64,000 nt of DNA from Roseateles sp. XES5 (GCF_020535545.1 NZ_CP084755.1:38923-102922), one strand, 5' to 3'. Shown: positions 40,526 through 49,328, numbered from the stretch's first letter. Translations and numbers: made by a program. The notes: generated by a model not told the origin, from the sequence alone.

Positions 40526-41221
40526 TCAGACCGCCCGGCCGACAAGCGCGCCGATGGCTGCGGTCGACGCCATGGCGACCGCGCCCCAGAAGACGACCCG
40601 GACGGTCGGCTTCCAGATGCCAGCACCACCGGCACGCGCGCCGATCGCGCCGAGGACGGCAAGCCCGATGAGACAGGCAACGGACACAGCCCAGACGACC
40701 GTTCCCGACGGCGCCAGCAGGGCGACCGCCAGCGGCAGGGCCGCGCCCGTCGCGAAGGTCACCGCCGATGTCAGCGCCGCCTGGACAGGCCGCGCCATTA
40801 CTTGGCTCGACAGGCCGAGTTCGTCCCGTGCATGGGCTTCGAAGGCGTCCTTCACCATCATTTGTTCGGCAACCTGGCGGGCAAGATCCGGTGAGACGCC
40901 ACGCTGCTCGTAGATCGCGGTAAGCTCGGCCAGCTCCGCCTCCGGCTGGGTGGCCAGCTCGTGGCGCTCGCGCGCCATGTCGGCCTGTTCCGTATCGGCT
41001 TGCGAGCTGACGGAGACATATTCCCCCGCCGCCATCGACATCGCGCCGGCCACCAAACCGGCGACACCGGCGACGAGGATTTCCTGCGATGCCGCGGTCG
41101 CCGCCGCGACACCGACGATGAGGCTCGACGTCGAGATCAGCCCGTCATTGGCGCCCAGCACCGCCGCGCGGAGCCAGCCGATACGTTCGATGAGGTGGCT
41201 TTCCTTGTGAACGGCGCGCAT
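40526..41221 (-). CDS. VIT1/CCC1-family Fe2+/Mn2+ transporter
   Basis: 231-residue membrane protein: RAAVLGANDGLISTSSLIVG (first helix of the VIT1 fold), AGAMSMAAGEYVSVSSQADTEQADM, a cytoplasmic Glu-rich helix region, and three C-terminal helices. Family members move Fe2+ or Mn2+ out of the cytosol. It is the first gene of an operon with the P1B-4 ATPase. A 33-bp palindrome with an Irr-type core lies 48 bp upstream, which fits iron-dependent control. Confidence 0.92.
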   Translation of the reverse strand: MRAVHKESHLIERIGWLRAAVLGANDGLISTSSLIVGVAAATAASQEILVAGVAGLVAGAMSMAAGEYVSVSSQADTEQADMARERHELATQPEAELAELTAIYEQRGVSPDLARQVAEQMMVKDAFEAHARDELGLSSQVMARPVQAALTSAVTFATGAALPLAVALLAPSGTVVWAVSVACLIGLAVLGAIGARAGGAGIWKPTVRVVFWGAVAMASTAAIGALVGRAV

Positions 41222-41268
41222 AACATCTCCGATTTCAGCAGATCTACTGTGGTTGCATTATGACGTCA

Positions 41269-41301
41269 GGCATGTATTTAGAATAATTCTAAATACATGC
41301 C
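41269..41301. promoter_or_regulatory. 33-bp perfect palindrome with an iron control element (Irr box) core
   Basis: Two 15-bp arms (GGCATGTATTTAGAA and its complement) flank TAA. The centre TTTAGAATAATTCTAAA (41277-41293) matches the ICE/Irr pattern TTTAGAA-N3-TTCTAAA of Rhizobiales. It is located just upstream of the VIT1-ATPase operon. A terminator for the upstream cytochrome gene is an alternative, but there is no T-tract. Confidence 0.8.
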
Positions 41302-41318
41302 ATATAGACAGCCGCACA

Positions 41319-41873
41319 TCAACCTTCGCGGCGCTTCCTTCCCGTCACCATGGCGCGCACGAGGTTTTCCCGGTGCTCGACGCTGGCGAAGACGACGCCG
41401 GCGATGTGCAGGGCAATCAGCCCGATGGTCGAATAGACCAGGAGCTTATGCGTATCCTCCACGCAGCCGACACCCCAATAGGCATCCGTGGTCATCATGT
41501 AGCCGGTGGTCACGATACCGGACACCGCAACGAGCAGCAGGACGACCATCGCGCCCCCCGCCGGATTGTGGCCGAGATACCGCTTGGCGCGGAAGGCGAG
41601 GCTGTCACGGAGGAACGCTAGGATCGTCGGAGGAGAATAGAGGAAGTTGGCGAAGCGGGCGTGATGCGGCCCGAGCAGCCCCCAGACCAGGCGCAGGGCG
41701 ATCAGCCCTGCGATGGCATAGCCGGAGAGGATATGAGCCTTCTTCCATTCGTCGCCGGTAACGAAGGAAAAAACGAAGAGGCAGACAAGCGACCAGTGAA
41801 AGACCCGCACGAGCGGGTCCCACACCTTGACGCTTTCCCCCGCCCCGCTGGTTCGGGAGAGTGGCGCCATCAT
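41319..41873 (-). CDS. Cytochrome b561-type membrane protein
   Basis: 184-residue protein with four membrane helices and the b561 pattern WDPLVRVFHWSLVCLFVFSF, HILSGYAIAGLIALRLVWGL, and a late ALHIAGVVFASVEHRENLVRAM; the histidines are the likely di-haem ligands. It probably passes electrons in the inner membrane. It starts with ATG ATG at 41873/41870, overlapping the stop of a PepSY fragment (ATGA), the usual PepSY-b561 pair. It may be affected by loss of the PepSY 5' end. Confidence 0.88.
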   Translation of the reverse strand: MMAPLSRTSGAGESVKVWDPLVRVFHWSLVCLFVFSFVTGDEWKKAHILSGYAIAGLIALRLVWGLLGPHHARFANFLYSPPTILAFLRDSLAFRAKRYLGHNPAGGAMVVLLLVAVSGIVTTGYMMTTDAYWGVGCVEDTHKLLVYSTIGLIALHIAGVVFASVEHRENLVRAMVTGRKRREG

Positions 41874-42048
41874 TCCGCTCCTTCCGAGCCGACCGGTTCA
41901 CCGGTCTGCGGATTGAAGATCGTCTCGACCTTGGCGCCCTTGGCATCGATCGCATAGACCTCGTAGCAGCCGTTCTCGACCTTTATCCGCCGGACGTCGA
42001 GGCCCGGATTCGTCTTGACATCGAAAACATATCCGATATTCTGGATAT
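41870..42048 (-). pseudogene. PepSY-domain protein, 5'-truncated
   Basis: The minus-strand frame ending at TGA 41870-41872 reads GYVFDVKTNPGLDVRRIKVE, then NGCYEVYAIDAKGAKVE and NPQTGEPVGSEGAE, a typical PepSY C-terminal half. It has no start codon or signal peptide; a TGA interrupts it within the promoter region of the divergent arsR. The 5' part was probably cut off when the arsenic island joined here. Confidence 0.7.
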
Positions 42049-42402
42049 ATGGATAATATCACAGCAATCGCAGCGCTCGGCGCCTTGGCACAGACCACGC
42101 GACTGGAGACCTTCCGGCTTCTGGTGCGGCACGAACCCGATGGCATCCCGGCCGGCGAACTCGCCCGCCTTATCGATGTACCGCAAAACACCATGTCGGC
42201 GCATCTCGCAACGCTTTCGCGGGCAGGCTTGGTGACGAGCGAGCGGCAGAGCAGATCGATCATCTACCGGGCCGACCTCAATGGCTTGCGCGAGCTGACG
42301 CTGTTCCTCCTCAAAGACTGCTGCGGCGGATCGACGGAGCTTTGCGCTCCGCTCATCGCCGAGTTGACGCCGTGCTGCGCCCCGGAGGCGAAGGTGTTAT
42401 GA
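42049..42402 (+). CDS. arsR: ArsR-family arsenic-responsive repressor
   Basis: 117-residue winged-helix regulator: ALAQTTRLETFRLLVRHEP, LARLIDVPQNTMSAHLATLSRAGLV, RSIIYRADLNGLRELTLFLL. The C-terminal DCCGGSTELC and PCC cysteines could bind As(III), as in ArsR variants with a C-terminal site. A dyad with ATATTCTGGATATATGGATA overlaps its start and may be its operator. Its stop overlaps the next gene's ATG (ATGA). It is the first gene of the arsR-arsN2-arsC-acr3-arsC-arsH operon. Confidence 0.92.
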   Translation: MDNITAIAALGALAQTTRLETFRLLVRHEPDGIPAGELARLIDVPQNTMSAHLATLSRAGLVTSERQSRSIIYRADLNGLRELTLFLLKDCCGGSTELCAPLIAELTPCCAPEAKVL

Positions 42403-42839
42403 GCGCGATCAGGTTGGAGCAGATTGAGGGCAACGACGCTGGCCTCAAGGCAGCCTTGACGGAAGCGCATCTGCCCACCGACGACATCGAGGATCATGGT
42501 CGCACCTTCTTCAGGGCGCAGTCATCGGACGGCAGGGCTGTCGGTTTCATCGGTGTTGAGCGCTGCGGCGACGATTTTCTCCTCCGTTCGGTCGTCGTGC
42601 TTCCCGATCATCGGGGGCAAGGACTGGGAAGCGTTTTGGTCGAGCGGGCGGTGGCGGGTCTCGATCAGGCCGGCGACGTCTTCCTTGCCACGACGAGTGC
42701 AGCGCCGTTCTTCACGCGCATCGGATTTTCTGAATTCCAGCGGGACAGCGTTCCCGCAGCCGTGTTGGCGACCCGTCAGCTTTCCTCCATCTGCCCATCG
42801 TCGGCGACCATCATGAGGCTCACCCGGCCGCCGGCCTAA
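42399..42839 (+). CDS. GNAT acetyltransferase, ArsN2-type
   Basis: 146-residue GNAT protein: VVVLPDHRGQGLGSVLVERA is the acetyl-CoA-binding motif A, and FLATTSAAPFFTRIGFSEF is motif B. Its position between arsR and arsC matches the ArsN-type acetyltransferases of ars operons, which detoxify organic arsenicals. The start ATG at 42399 overlaps the arsR stop by 4 bp; the frame continues upstream inside arsR but that is not a start. Substrate inferred from context. Confidence 0.85.
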   Translation: MSAIRLEQIEGNDAGLKAALTEAHLPTDDIEDHGRTFFRAQSSDGRAVGFIGVERCGDDFLLRSVVVLPDHRGQGLGSVLVERAVAGLDQAGDVFLATTSAAPFFTRIGFSEFQRDSVPAAVLATRQLSSICPSSATIMRLTRPPA

Positions 42840-42854
42840 CCACGGACCACGACC

Positions 42855-43382
42855 ATGACCGACAAGACCTACAACGTGCTGTTCCTCTGCACGGGCAATT
42901 CCGCTCGTTCTATTCTCGCCGAATCCATTCTCAACAAGGAGGGCGGCGGACGATTCAAAGCCTTCTCCGCCGGCAGCCAGCCGAAGGGCGAAGTCAATCC
43001 GCATGCCCTGAAGGAGCTGGAAGCGCTGGGCTATCCATCGACGGGCTTCTCGTCGAAGAGCTGGGATGTGTTCGCGGAGCCCGGCGCGCCGCAGATGGAT
43101 TTCATCTTCACCGTCTGCGACAGCGCCGCCGGCGAAGCCTGCCCGGTCTGGATCGGCCATCCGATGACCGCCCATTGGGGTGTCGAAGACCCCGCCGCCG
43201 TCGCTGGCTCGGACATCGAGATCCAGCGCGCCTTCGCTCAGGCCGCGCGTTTCCTCAAGAACCGGATCGCGGCGTTCGTCAGCCTGCCGCTGGCATCCTT
43301 CGATCACATGGCGCTTGAGACCAAGCTTCGCCAGATCGGTGCGATGGAAGGTTCGACGTCGCCGCAAGGAAAGTCCGCCTGA
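42855..43382 (+). CDS. arsC: Arsenate reductase, low-molecular-weight phosphatase type
   Basis: 175-residue enzyme that reduces arsenate to arsenite in the cytoplasm. The P-loop C12-TGNSAR-S (CX5R) comes from the low-molecular-weight tyrosine phosphatase fold, with VCDSAAGEACPVW supplying the further redox cysteines and HWGVEDPA typical of this ArsC class. It uses thioredoxin. Its stop codon overlaps the acr3 start by one base. A second ArsC of the unrelated glutaredoxin class follows downstream. Confidence 0.93.
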   Translation: MTDKTYNVLFLCTGNSARSILAESILNKEGGGRFKAFSAGSQPKGEVNPHALKELEALGYPSTGFSSKSWDVFAEPGAPQMDFIFTVCDSAAGEACPVWIGHPMTAHWGVEDPAAVAGSDIEIQRAFAQAARFLKNRIAAFVSLPLASFDHMALETKLRQIGAMEGSTSPQGKSA

Positions 43383-44440
43383 TGTCCACGTTCGAGCGTT
43401 ATCTGACCATCTGGGTATTCCTGTGCATCATCGCCGGTGTCGCCCTCGGCCATCTCATGCCCGGTCTCTTTCAGATCATCGGCGCGGCCGAGGTCGCCAA
43501 GGTGAACATTCCCGTCGCGATCCTGATCTGGCTGATGATCATTCCGATGCTGCTTAAGATCGATTTCCGGTCTCTGGCGCAGGTCGGCACCTACTGGCGC
43601 GGTATCGGCGTGACCTTGTTCATCAACTGGGCCGTCAAGCCGTTCTCCATGGCCGTCCTCGGTTGGCTGTTCATCGGTTGGCTGTTCCGCCCATACCTGC
43701 CTGCCGACCAGATCGACTCCTATATCGCCGGACTGATCATTCTCGCCGCGGCTCCCTGCACCGCTATGGTGTTCGTCTGGAGCAACCTGACGCGCGGGGA
43801 GCCATTGTTCACGCTGTCTCAGGTCGCGTTGAACGATGCCATCATGGTCGTCGCATTTGCTCCGATCGTTGGCTTGCTGCTCGGCCTCTCCGCGATCACC
43901 GTGCCTTGGGATACGCTCGTTCTTTCCGTCGCCCTCTATATCGTCGTGCCCGTCATTATCGCGCAGGTCATCCGCCGCCGCCTCACGGTTGGCGGTAAGG
44001 CCCGGGCACTGGATGGCGTGCTGGCAAGGTTGCAGCCGATCTCACTGGTGGCGCTACTTGCGACGCTGGTTCTGCTCTTCGCCTTTCAGGGTGAACAGAT
44101 CATCGCCCAGCCAGCCGTCATCGGCTTGCTCGCCGTGCCGATCCTGATCCAAGTCTATCTGAACTCCGGGCTGGCTTATCTACTCAACCGGATGACCGGT
44201 GAGCGGCATTGCATTGCCGGCCCGTCAGCCCTGATCGGCGCCAGCAATTTCTTCGAGCTTGCAGTTGCCGCAGCCATCAGCCTGTTCGGCTTCCAGTCCG
44301 GCGCAGCACTCGCCACCGTCGTTGGCGTTCTCATCGAGGTTCCGGTCATGCTCTCGGTCGTGTGGATCGTGAACCGCTCGAAAGATTGGTACGAGGCCGC
44401 CCCCGCTGTTTCCAGAACCACCGCCACCGAAAGGCACTGA
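43382..44440 (+). CDS. arsB: Arsenite efflux transporter, ACR3 family
   Basis: 352-residue inner-membrane exporter with about ten helices. It has the ACR3 signatures LAAAPCTAMVFVWSNLTRGE (with the essential cysteine in PCT) and SQVALNDAIMV, and a C-terminal GPSALIGASNFFELAVA. It pumps As(III) made by ArsC out of the cell. Its start overlaps the arsC stop (TGATG). Members are named acr3 or arsB in different annotations; the ArsB antiporter family proper is unrelated. Confidence 0.95.
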   Translation: MSTFERYLTIWVFLCIIAGVALGHLMPGLFQIIGAAEVAKVNIPVAILIWLMIIPMLLKIDFRSLAQVGTYWRGIGVTLFINWAVKPFSMAVLGWLFIGWLFRPYLPADQIDSYIAGLIILAAAPCTAMVFVWSNLTRGEPLFTLSQVALNDAIMVVAFAPIVGLLLGLSAITVPWDTLVLSVALYIVVPVIIAQVIRRRLTVGGKARALDGVLARLQPISLVALLATLVLLFAFQGEQIIAQPAVIGLLAVPILIQVYLNSGLAYLLNRMTGERHCIAGPSALIGASNFFELAVAAAISLFGFQSGAALATVVGVLIEVPVMLSVVWIVNRSKDWYEAAPAVSRTTATERH

Positions 44441-44442
44441 CC

Positions 44443-44865
44443 ATGGACGCGACCATCTATCACAACCCCGCCTGCGGGACGTCCCGCAACACGCTGGCGC
44501 TGATCCGCGCTGCCGGGATCAAACCTGTTGTCATCGAGTATTTGCAGCACCCGCCGACGCGCGAGCAGCTTGCGACGATGATCGCGGACGCTGGCTTGAA
44601 CGTTCGGGAAGCCATTCGCGAGAAAGGCACGCCTTATGCCGAACTCGGTCTGGACAACCCAGACCTGACTGACGAGCAGTTGCTCGACGCGATGATCGCA
44701 ACGCCGATCCTGATCAATCGCCCCTTCGTCGTGACACCGCTCGGCACCCGGCTCGCCCGTCCGTCCGAGGCGGTGCTCGACATCCTGCCCGACACCTTCA
44801 GGGGACCGTTCTTCAAGGAGGACGGTGAACAGATCCTCGACCAGGAAGGAAAGCGCATTGCCTGA
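44443..44865 (+). CDS. arsC: Arsenate reductase, glutaredoxin-dependent ArsC type
   Basis: 140-residue ArsC/Spx-fold enzyme: [20 protein letters not shown], catalytic Cys11, and [21 protein letters not shown] with the conserved Arg-Pro. It relies on glutathione and glutaredoxin, unlike the thioredoxin-linked ArsC two genes upstream, giving the operon two routes. It starts 2 bp after the acr3 stop. Its end overlaps the ArsH TTG start. Confidence 0.95.
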   Translation: MDATIYHNPACGTSRNTLALIRAAGIKPVVIEYLQHPPTREQLATMIADAGLNVREAIREKGTPYAELGLDNPDLTDEQLLDAMIATPILINRPFVVTPLGTRLARPSEAVLDILPDTFRGPFFKEDGEQILDQEGKRIA

Positions 44866-45568
44866 CACTTTCCCAGCACTGCAGGGCGATCACCTATATT
44901 CGACAGATCTCGATGCCCTGCGTCCGGCGTTCTCAACGCATAAGCCGCGCATCCTGATCCTCTACGGCTCGCTGCGTGAGGTGTCGTATAGCCGCCTGCT
45001 CGCATTCGAGGTCCGCCGGCTGCTCGAACGCCTTGGATGCGAGGTTCGTATCTTTGACCCGAAGGGCCTGCCGCTCCCTGACGAAGCGCCGGCGAGCCAT
45101 CCGAAGGTGCAAGAATTGCGCGATCTTTCGCAATGGTCGGAAGGGCAGGTCTGGGTGAGCCCGGAACGCCACGGCGCCATGACCGGGCTGATGAAGACCC
45201 AGATCGACTGGATTCCCCTGAGCAGCGGGGCTGTGCGCCCCACCCAGGGCAAGACCCTGGCGGTGATGCAGGTCTCGGGCGGCAGCCAGTCCTTCAATGC
45301 GGTGAACCAGATGCGCATCCTGGGCCGCTGGATGCGCCTGCTCACCATTCCCAACCAGAGCTCGGTGGCCAAGGCTTACCAGGAGTTCGACGAGGCCGGG
45401 CGCATGAAGCCCTCGGCCTACTACGACCGCATCGTGGACGTGATGGAGGAACTGATGAAGTTCACCCTGCTCACCCGTGAGCTGGCGCCCCATCTGGTGG
45501 ACCGCTACAGCGAGCGCAAGGAACAGGCGGCCGAGCTTGAGAAGCGGGTATCGCTGCGGTCAATTTGA
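44858..45568 (+). CDS. arsH: NADPH-dependent flavoprotein ArsH
   Basis: 236-residue FMN reductase-type protein: [21 protein letters not shown] (flavin-binding GSxR motif), [20 protein letters not shown] and [23 protein letters not shown] split over the conserved ArsH block. It oxidises trivalent organoarsenicals. I take the TTG at 44858 (AGGAAAG upstream, overlap with arsC); a GTG at 44825 is possible. From about 45170 on, codon use becomes markedly more G/C-ending than in the first half, a possible recombination join. Its end overlaps convergent arsK by 9 bp. Confidence 0.9.
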   Translation: MPDTFPALQGDHLYSTDLDALRPAFSTHKPRILILYGSLREVSYSRLLAFEVRRLLERLGCEVRIFDPKGLPLPDEAPASHPKVQELRDLSQWSEGQVWVSPERHGAMTGLMKTQIDWIPLSSGAVRPTQGKTLAVMQVSGGSQSFNAVNQMRILGRWMRLLTIPNQSSVAKAYQEFDEAGRMKPSAYYDRIVDVMEELMKFTLLTRELAPHLVDRYSERKEQAAELEKRVSLRSI

Positions 45569-46804
45569 CGGGCTTGGCGAGGTGACGAGGCTCCGCTTCG
45601 TCGCCATCGCTACCGCGACAAACGCCGCAATACCGATCGAGCCAAGCGCGGCGCTCAGGACGAGCGATGCGCCTATGCCGAACTGCTCCATCGTCGCCGC
45701 GAAGGCAAACGGCGCTGCTGCGCCGGCAGCCAGCCGCGAGGCGGCCATCTTGCCGGTGAGCGCACCATAGCCATCCGAGCCGAACAGGTAGAGCGGTAAG
45801 CTTCCCTGCGCGATGCTGTTGATGCCCGATCCGAGGCCGAGGCAGATCGAGAAGGCGACCGCGCCGGGGAGCCAGTTGCCGGACAGCGCCAGAATAACGA
45901 CGCTCAGCACCATGAAGACTGCGGAGAGAACCGCGAGGCCCGGCGGCGCGAGGCGCGTTCCAAAGATCATGTTGATCAGGCGGCTAAGAACCTGCGCCGG
46001 ACCGAACAGGGAGCCGATGCCGACGGCGGCACTTCCGAAGCCAAGCGACCCGAGCATCGGCACCATATGCGCCAGCATCGCGCCAAGGGTGAAGCTCAGC
46101 AGCGCGAATGCAGCCGACACGACGACCACCGTACCGCGCCGACGCTCGCGCGGAACAGCTCCGACGACAGGCTCGCGCATAGGTCTTTGCCCGCCGGCTG
46201 CCGCTACCTTTCCCTTCCGCATGATCCAGACATGGAACGGCATACAGACAGCAAGATTGAGCACGGCATAGACGAGGTAGATTTCCCGCCACGAGAGATA
46301 GCCGAGCAGCGCCGTGGCAATCGGCCAGAAGATCGTCGAGGCAAATCCCGCGATCAGGGTGAGATAAGTGATGCTGCGTGACGCTGACCGGGGATCGGCC
46401 TCGACCAGTGCCGCGAAAGCGGCTTGGTACTGGACCATGCCGGACGATATCTCCAACAGGACGATGGCCAGCGCGAAGACTGCCACCGATGGCGACCAGG
46501 CGCACAAGATCAAGGTCAGTGCGGACAATGCCGAGCCGATCGCCATGACCGTCGCGGCGCCGATGCGATCCATCTGCCGGCCGATATAGGGCGCTGACAG
46601 GCCGCCAACGAACAGCGAGGTCGAGAAGACCGCAAAAACCTGCGCGACGGTGATGCCGAGATCCGCGGCCATGCCAGGCGCCAGGATGCTGAAGCTGTAG
46701 TAGAGGGTGCCGTAGCCGATGATCTGGGTCAGGCCGAGTGCGGCAACAATGCCGACAGGTACCTTCCGATCACGCAATGACGTCGCCCTCGCTCCGGGCA
46801 ACAT
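45560..46804 (-). CDS. arsK: MFS transporter, probable ArsK-type arsenite/antimonite exporter
   Basis: About 414 residues, 12 membrane helices: [25 protein letters not shown] at the start, an MFS loop (RQMDRIG) and a central Arg-rich loop. It lies downstream of an arsR in an arsenic island, the context and type of ArsK of Agrobacterium, which exports As(III), Sb(III) and methylarsenite. It overlaps the arsR end; starts at ATG 46804, ATG 46837 or TTG 46777 are all possible. The family assignment comes from resemblance and context, not alignment. Confidence 0.8.
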   Translation of the reverse strand: MLPGARATSLRDRKVPVGIVAALGLTQIIGYGTLYYSFSILAPGMAADLGITVAQVFAVFSTSLFVGGLSAPYIGRQMDRIGAATVMAIGSALSALTLILCAWSPSVAVFALAIVLLEISSGMVQYQAAFAALVEADPRSASRSITYLTLIAGFASTIFWPIATALLGYLSWREIYLVYAVLNLAVCMPFHVWIMRKGKVAAAGGQRPMREPVVGAVPRERRRGTVVVVSAAFALLSFTLGAMLAHMVPMLGSLGFGSAAVGIGSLFGPAQVLSRLINMIFGTRLAPPGLAVLSAVFMVLSVVILALSGNWLPGAVAFSICLGLGSGINSIAQGSLPLYLFGSDGYGALTGKMAASRLAAGAAAPFAFAATMEQFGIGASLVLSAALGSIGIAAFVAVAMATKRSLVTSPSPSN

Positions 46805-47138
46805 CCGTCTTGCAGCAGCCATCGGATCGCTCGACACCCTCTCGGACCATCGGATGGCCAGCGCAGCAGTCCTCCATCAGGAATTTTACGAGATCGGCCA
46901 GCGCATCGTAGCTGGCGCTATAGACGATCGAGCGAGATTCTCGCCGCTGCGCGATAAGGCCCGATCGCTCCAGCTCTTTCAGATGGAACGACACATTTGA
47001 GGGCGAGACGCCCATGCGCTCGGCGATCAGCCCGGCGGCCAACCCATCCGGTCCGGCGACGACCAGCGTGCGGACGATGGCGAGGCGGGTTTCCTGCGAC
47101 AGGGCCGCGAATGATGTGAGGGCTTGACACTCATTCAT
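46770..47138 (-). CDS. arsR: Second ArsR-family repressor
   Basis: 122-residue winged-helix repressor: FAALSQETRLAIVRTLVVAG, IAERMGVSPSNVSFHLKELERSGLI, RSIVYSASYDALADLVKFL. A DCC and GCCKTD pair near the end could bind arsenite. It differs clearly from the first ArsR. It precedes arsK on the minus strand and is divergent from the DUF6428 gene. AATCCTTGAATCATTGAACAA just upstream (47147-47166) holds imperfect TTGAA repeats and may be its operator. Confidence 0.9.
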   Translation of the reverse strand: MNECQALTSFAALSQETRLAIVRTLVVAGPDGLAAGLIAERMGVSPSNVSFHLKELERSGLIAQRRESRSIVYSASYDALADLVKFLMEDCCAGHPMVREGVERSDGCCKTDVARSEGDVIA

Positions 47139-47181
47139 ATTTCAATAATCCTTGAATCATTGAACAATAGGAGTATCGCAC

Positions 47182-47700
47182 ATGAATGCGATCGACAAGG
47201 CTGTTTCGTCCGATATCACGCTTGGCCAGCTTCTTGACGGCCTTGCGGCTGCGCCCGAGGCGTCGCTGGTGTTTCTCTACGATGGTCAGCCGGTGAAGGC
47301 AGGCTATCATGTCACCGAGGTCAAGGCGGGTGCATTCTCGGCGCTCGACTGCGGTGCCAATCCGGAAGCCTGGTCGGAGATGTTCGTCCAGCTCTGGGAT
47401 ATCTACGAGGACGGCAGGAGCCACATGCCTGCAGGAAAGTTCTCCGCGATCATCCGCAAGGTTTCTGATCACGTTCGGCTCGATCCGGCGGCCAAGCTCA
47501 CCTTTGAGGTCAGCGATGGGAAGCGGCCGATGGCGCTCTATTGCGCATCGTCGCCGCGCTTGGCAGACGGCAGGTTAGAGGTGGCGCTGGCGGCGCGGCC
47601 GTCGAGCTGCAAGCCGCGCGACCGATGGCTGGCGGAGCAGGCGACCGCAACGAACTCTTGCTGCGCGCCGGCAACGGGCGGCTCAAAGTGCTGCGCCTGA
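47182..47700 (+). CDS. DUF6428-type protein of arsenic operons
   Basis: 172-residue protein with GQLLDGLAAAPEASLVFLYD, an HVTEVKAGAFSALDCGANPE segment and a C-terminal cysteine tail (NSCCAP...KCCA) that could bind metal(loid). Genes of this type frequently sit next to arsR and arsC in alphaproteobacteria; the function is not known. Divergent from arsR/arsK with the presumed operator between. The translation signals are GGAG at 47170 and ATG 47182. Confidence 0.8.
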   Translation: MNAIDKAVSSDITLGQLLDGLAAAPEASLVFLYDGQPVKAGYHVTEVKAGAFSALDCGANPEAWSEMFVQLWDIYEDGRSHMPAGKFSAIIRKVSDHVRLDPAAKLTFEVSDGKRPMALYCASSPRLADGRLEVALAARPSSCKPRDRWLAEQATATNSCCAPATGGSKCCA

Positions 47701-47712
47701 CGGTCGCGCCTT

Positions 47713-47993
47713 CTAGGATCGCAGAAAGTCGCGGATGCCGAGACCAGCCTTGGCGTCTCTTTCGTAGCGACACACCACATGCATATGGGCATGGAAGATG
47801 TGCTGGCCGCCGGTGGCTCCGACATTCCATCCGATCGTAAAGCCGACGGGCTGGAACTGATCAAGCCGGCGTTTCGCCTCAACGAGCACTACACCGAGGA
47901 CCATTCTTCCCAGCTGAACTCGAATGGAGTCTCGACATGACGGAACGGAATGATCATCGCGGACGGCTTCGGCAAGGTGGGCTTCAGCATCAT
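47713..47993 (-). pseudogene. HIT-family hydrolase gene, frameshifted
   Basis: Frame 1 from ATG 47993 reads MLKPTLPKPSAMIIPFRHVE and FEFSWEEWSSV, then hits a stop. A shifted frame continues VEAKRRLDQFQPVGFTIGWN and GGQHIFHAHMHVVCRYERDA. Joined, they give the HIT pattern with IIP-RHVE, a GWNVG segment and the HxHxH triad (HAHMH). A one-base indel near 47890 breaks it. It marks the end of the arsenic island. Confidence 0.75.
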
Positions 47994-48066
47994 GTATTGC
48001 GAGCGGTGCTCCACTTCCACTAGCCGGAAGTTCGATGACCAGAGGTTCCGTGAAACCAGCGCAATG

Positions 48067-48873
48067 CTATTCCAAAGCCCTCACTCCCCTATCAAGGCAT
48101 GTATCCCCGCGCCAGTAAGGCACATTTGCACGCGCTCCCCATCGATGATGAACCGCGCCTCGCAGCGAGAATGAAATAATTTCAATCGTGGGGATCAGAT
48201 TTCTGAGGGGGGTGCCGACGCAATCGACAGCAATTCCGTCGTCCGATTTTCTCCGTGGCGAAAACCCTGCATGCTCCTTCAGCCATCGAAGCCAACGACC
48301 ACAGACGATCCTGATCGTGTTGGGGCGGCTCCAAAATCCGTTGATCCGGTTCTCGGACACGCTGATCAGCCCCATTCGCAAGGCATCCCGAATGGCATAC
48401 CGCGCTGTTGTGCATCCGACGCCAGCGCGTGCGGCGATCTCAGGGAGAGACATATTCGATCTTCCACGGTCCATCACCGCTCGGGCAATGACCGAAAGCA
48501 CGGCAAGCTTGCTGATTGTCAACCTTCCGGCGATGCAAGTCGGGATGATGCAGTTTTTGGCGAGCGAGCGGCGGCGCACCCAGGATGCAGCTCGCCTGTC
48601 TGCGGGAATTGACGGGCGTCGGTGAACCGGCTTGGCCGTCGTCGGTCTTAGATGACCAATCGGATCGCCCAGACGCCAAGGTTGCGCGCGGATCGCGCGC
48701 CGCTGATGCTCGATGACCGGGGCTAGATATGCCATCTCGCGGTCGTCTACGAGCCCCTCCCCATTCAGTATCCAGGCGGATTTCGCGCAGTCGTCAATCT
48801 GCTGGAGGGTGCGCGCGGCGAGTAGGCGCGACAATAGGTTCGGCCCGTAGGCCGCTGGTGATGCAACAAGCAT
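48067..48873 (-). CDS. Helix-turn-helix protein, plasmid type
   Basis: 268 residues. The middle has LTISKLAVLSVIARAVMDRG and the winged-helix pattern SLPEIAARAGVGCTTARYAI, then LRMGLISVSENRINGFWSRP, resembling the helix-turn-helix domain of plasmid replication or regulatory proteins. The N-terminus (MLVASPAAYGPNLLSRLLAA) is helical and the C-terminus is basic. GAGGAGAG precedes the ATG. No partner gene is adjacent. Role unknown; DNA binding inferred from the motif. Confidence 0.65.
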   Translation of the reverse strand: MLVASPAAYGPNLLSRLLAARTLQQIDDCAKSAWILNGEGLVDDREMAYLAPVIEHQRRAIRAQPWRLGDPIGHLRPTTAKPVHRRPSIPADRRAASWVRRRSLAKNCIIPTCIAGRLTISKLAVLSVIARAVMDRGRSNMSLPEIAARAGVGCTTARYAIRDALRMGLISVSENRINGFWSRPNTIRIVCGRWLRWLKEHAGFSPRRKSDDGIAVDCVGTPLRNLIPTIEIISFSLRGAVHHRWGARANVPYWRGDTCLDRGVRALE

Positions 48874-49016
48874 TTTCTCTCCTCGTTGTGGTCAGCGGAG
48901 AGAAATCCAGGACGCAGGACGCACGTATTCGTGGCAAGAATTAACTTGCAGCGGCCTCATCAATGTGCGAAAAAATCATTGGCTATAAGACTTTTGCGCA
49001 CATCTCCGTGTGTCAC

Positions 49017-49046
49017 TGAACCCGTCTCTCCGAGGCGGGTTTTATT
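49017..49046 (+). terminator. Intrinsic terminator
   Basis: AACCCGTC...GGCGGGTT stem followed by TTATTTT. It insulates the transfer block from the resistance cargo to the left. Confidence 0.75.
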
Positions 49047-49101
49047 TTGTCTACGGCATGAAACCTCCCTGGCTCATTCGCCCACAAGGCGAGTCACCAA
49101 G

Positions 49102-49115
49102 TTAATTATAATTTA
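49102..49115. promoter_or_regulatory. Regulon palindrome copy 5
   Basis: TTAATTATAATTTA, one mismatch from the TAAATTATAATTTA form. It lies 213 bp upstream of the small HTH-like gene at 49329. Confidence 0.65.
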
Positions 49116-49328
49116 CTCGCCGGACAAACATAATCAGCGGCTGCCGCGAAAACGCCGCTTTTCACTCGTGGAAAGGTTGAGCGAGACATTCGGCCGGGGG
49201 AATCACACCCGTCCGTTCCGACATCGCCTTGCCCGACTTCGCACTGGCGAGCGCGCATGCAGGCAAAGCAAACCCGCACCACAACGACGCGAAACCGTCG
49301 TGCCGGTGACCGGAAAGGATGACCGCAA

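Larger units (their letters stand above)
48874..49328. other. Upstream region of the transfer block
   Basis: 455 bp without a supported gene. Contains the terminator at 49017-49046 and the regulon palindrome at 49102-49115. The rest up to 49328 is probably a 5' leader; GC-rich with a few short ORFs. Confidence 0.5.
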
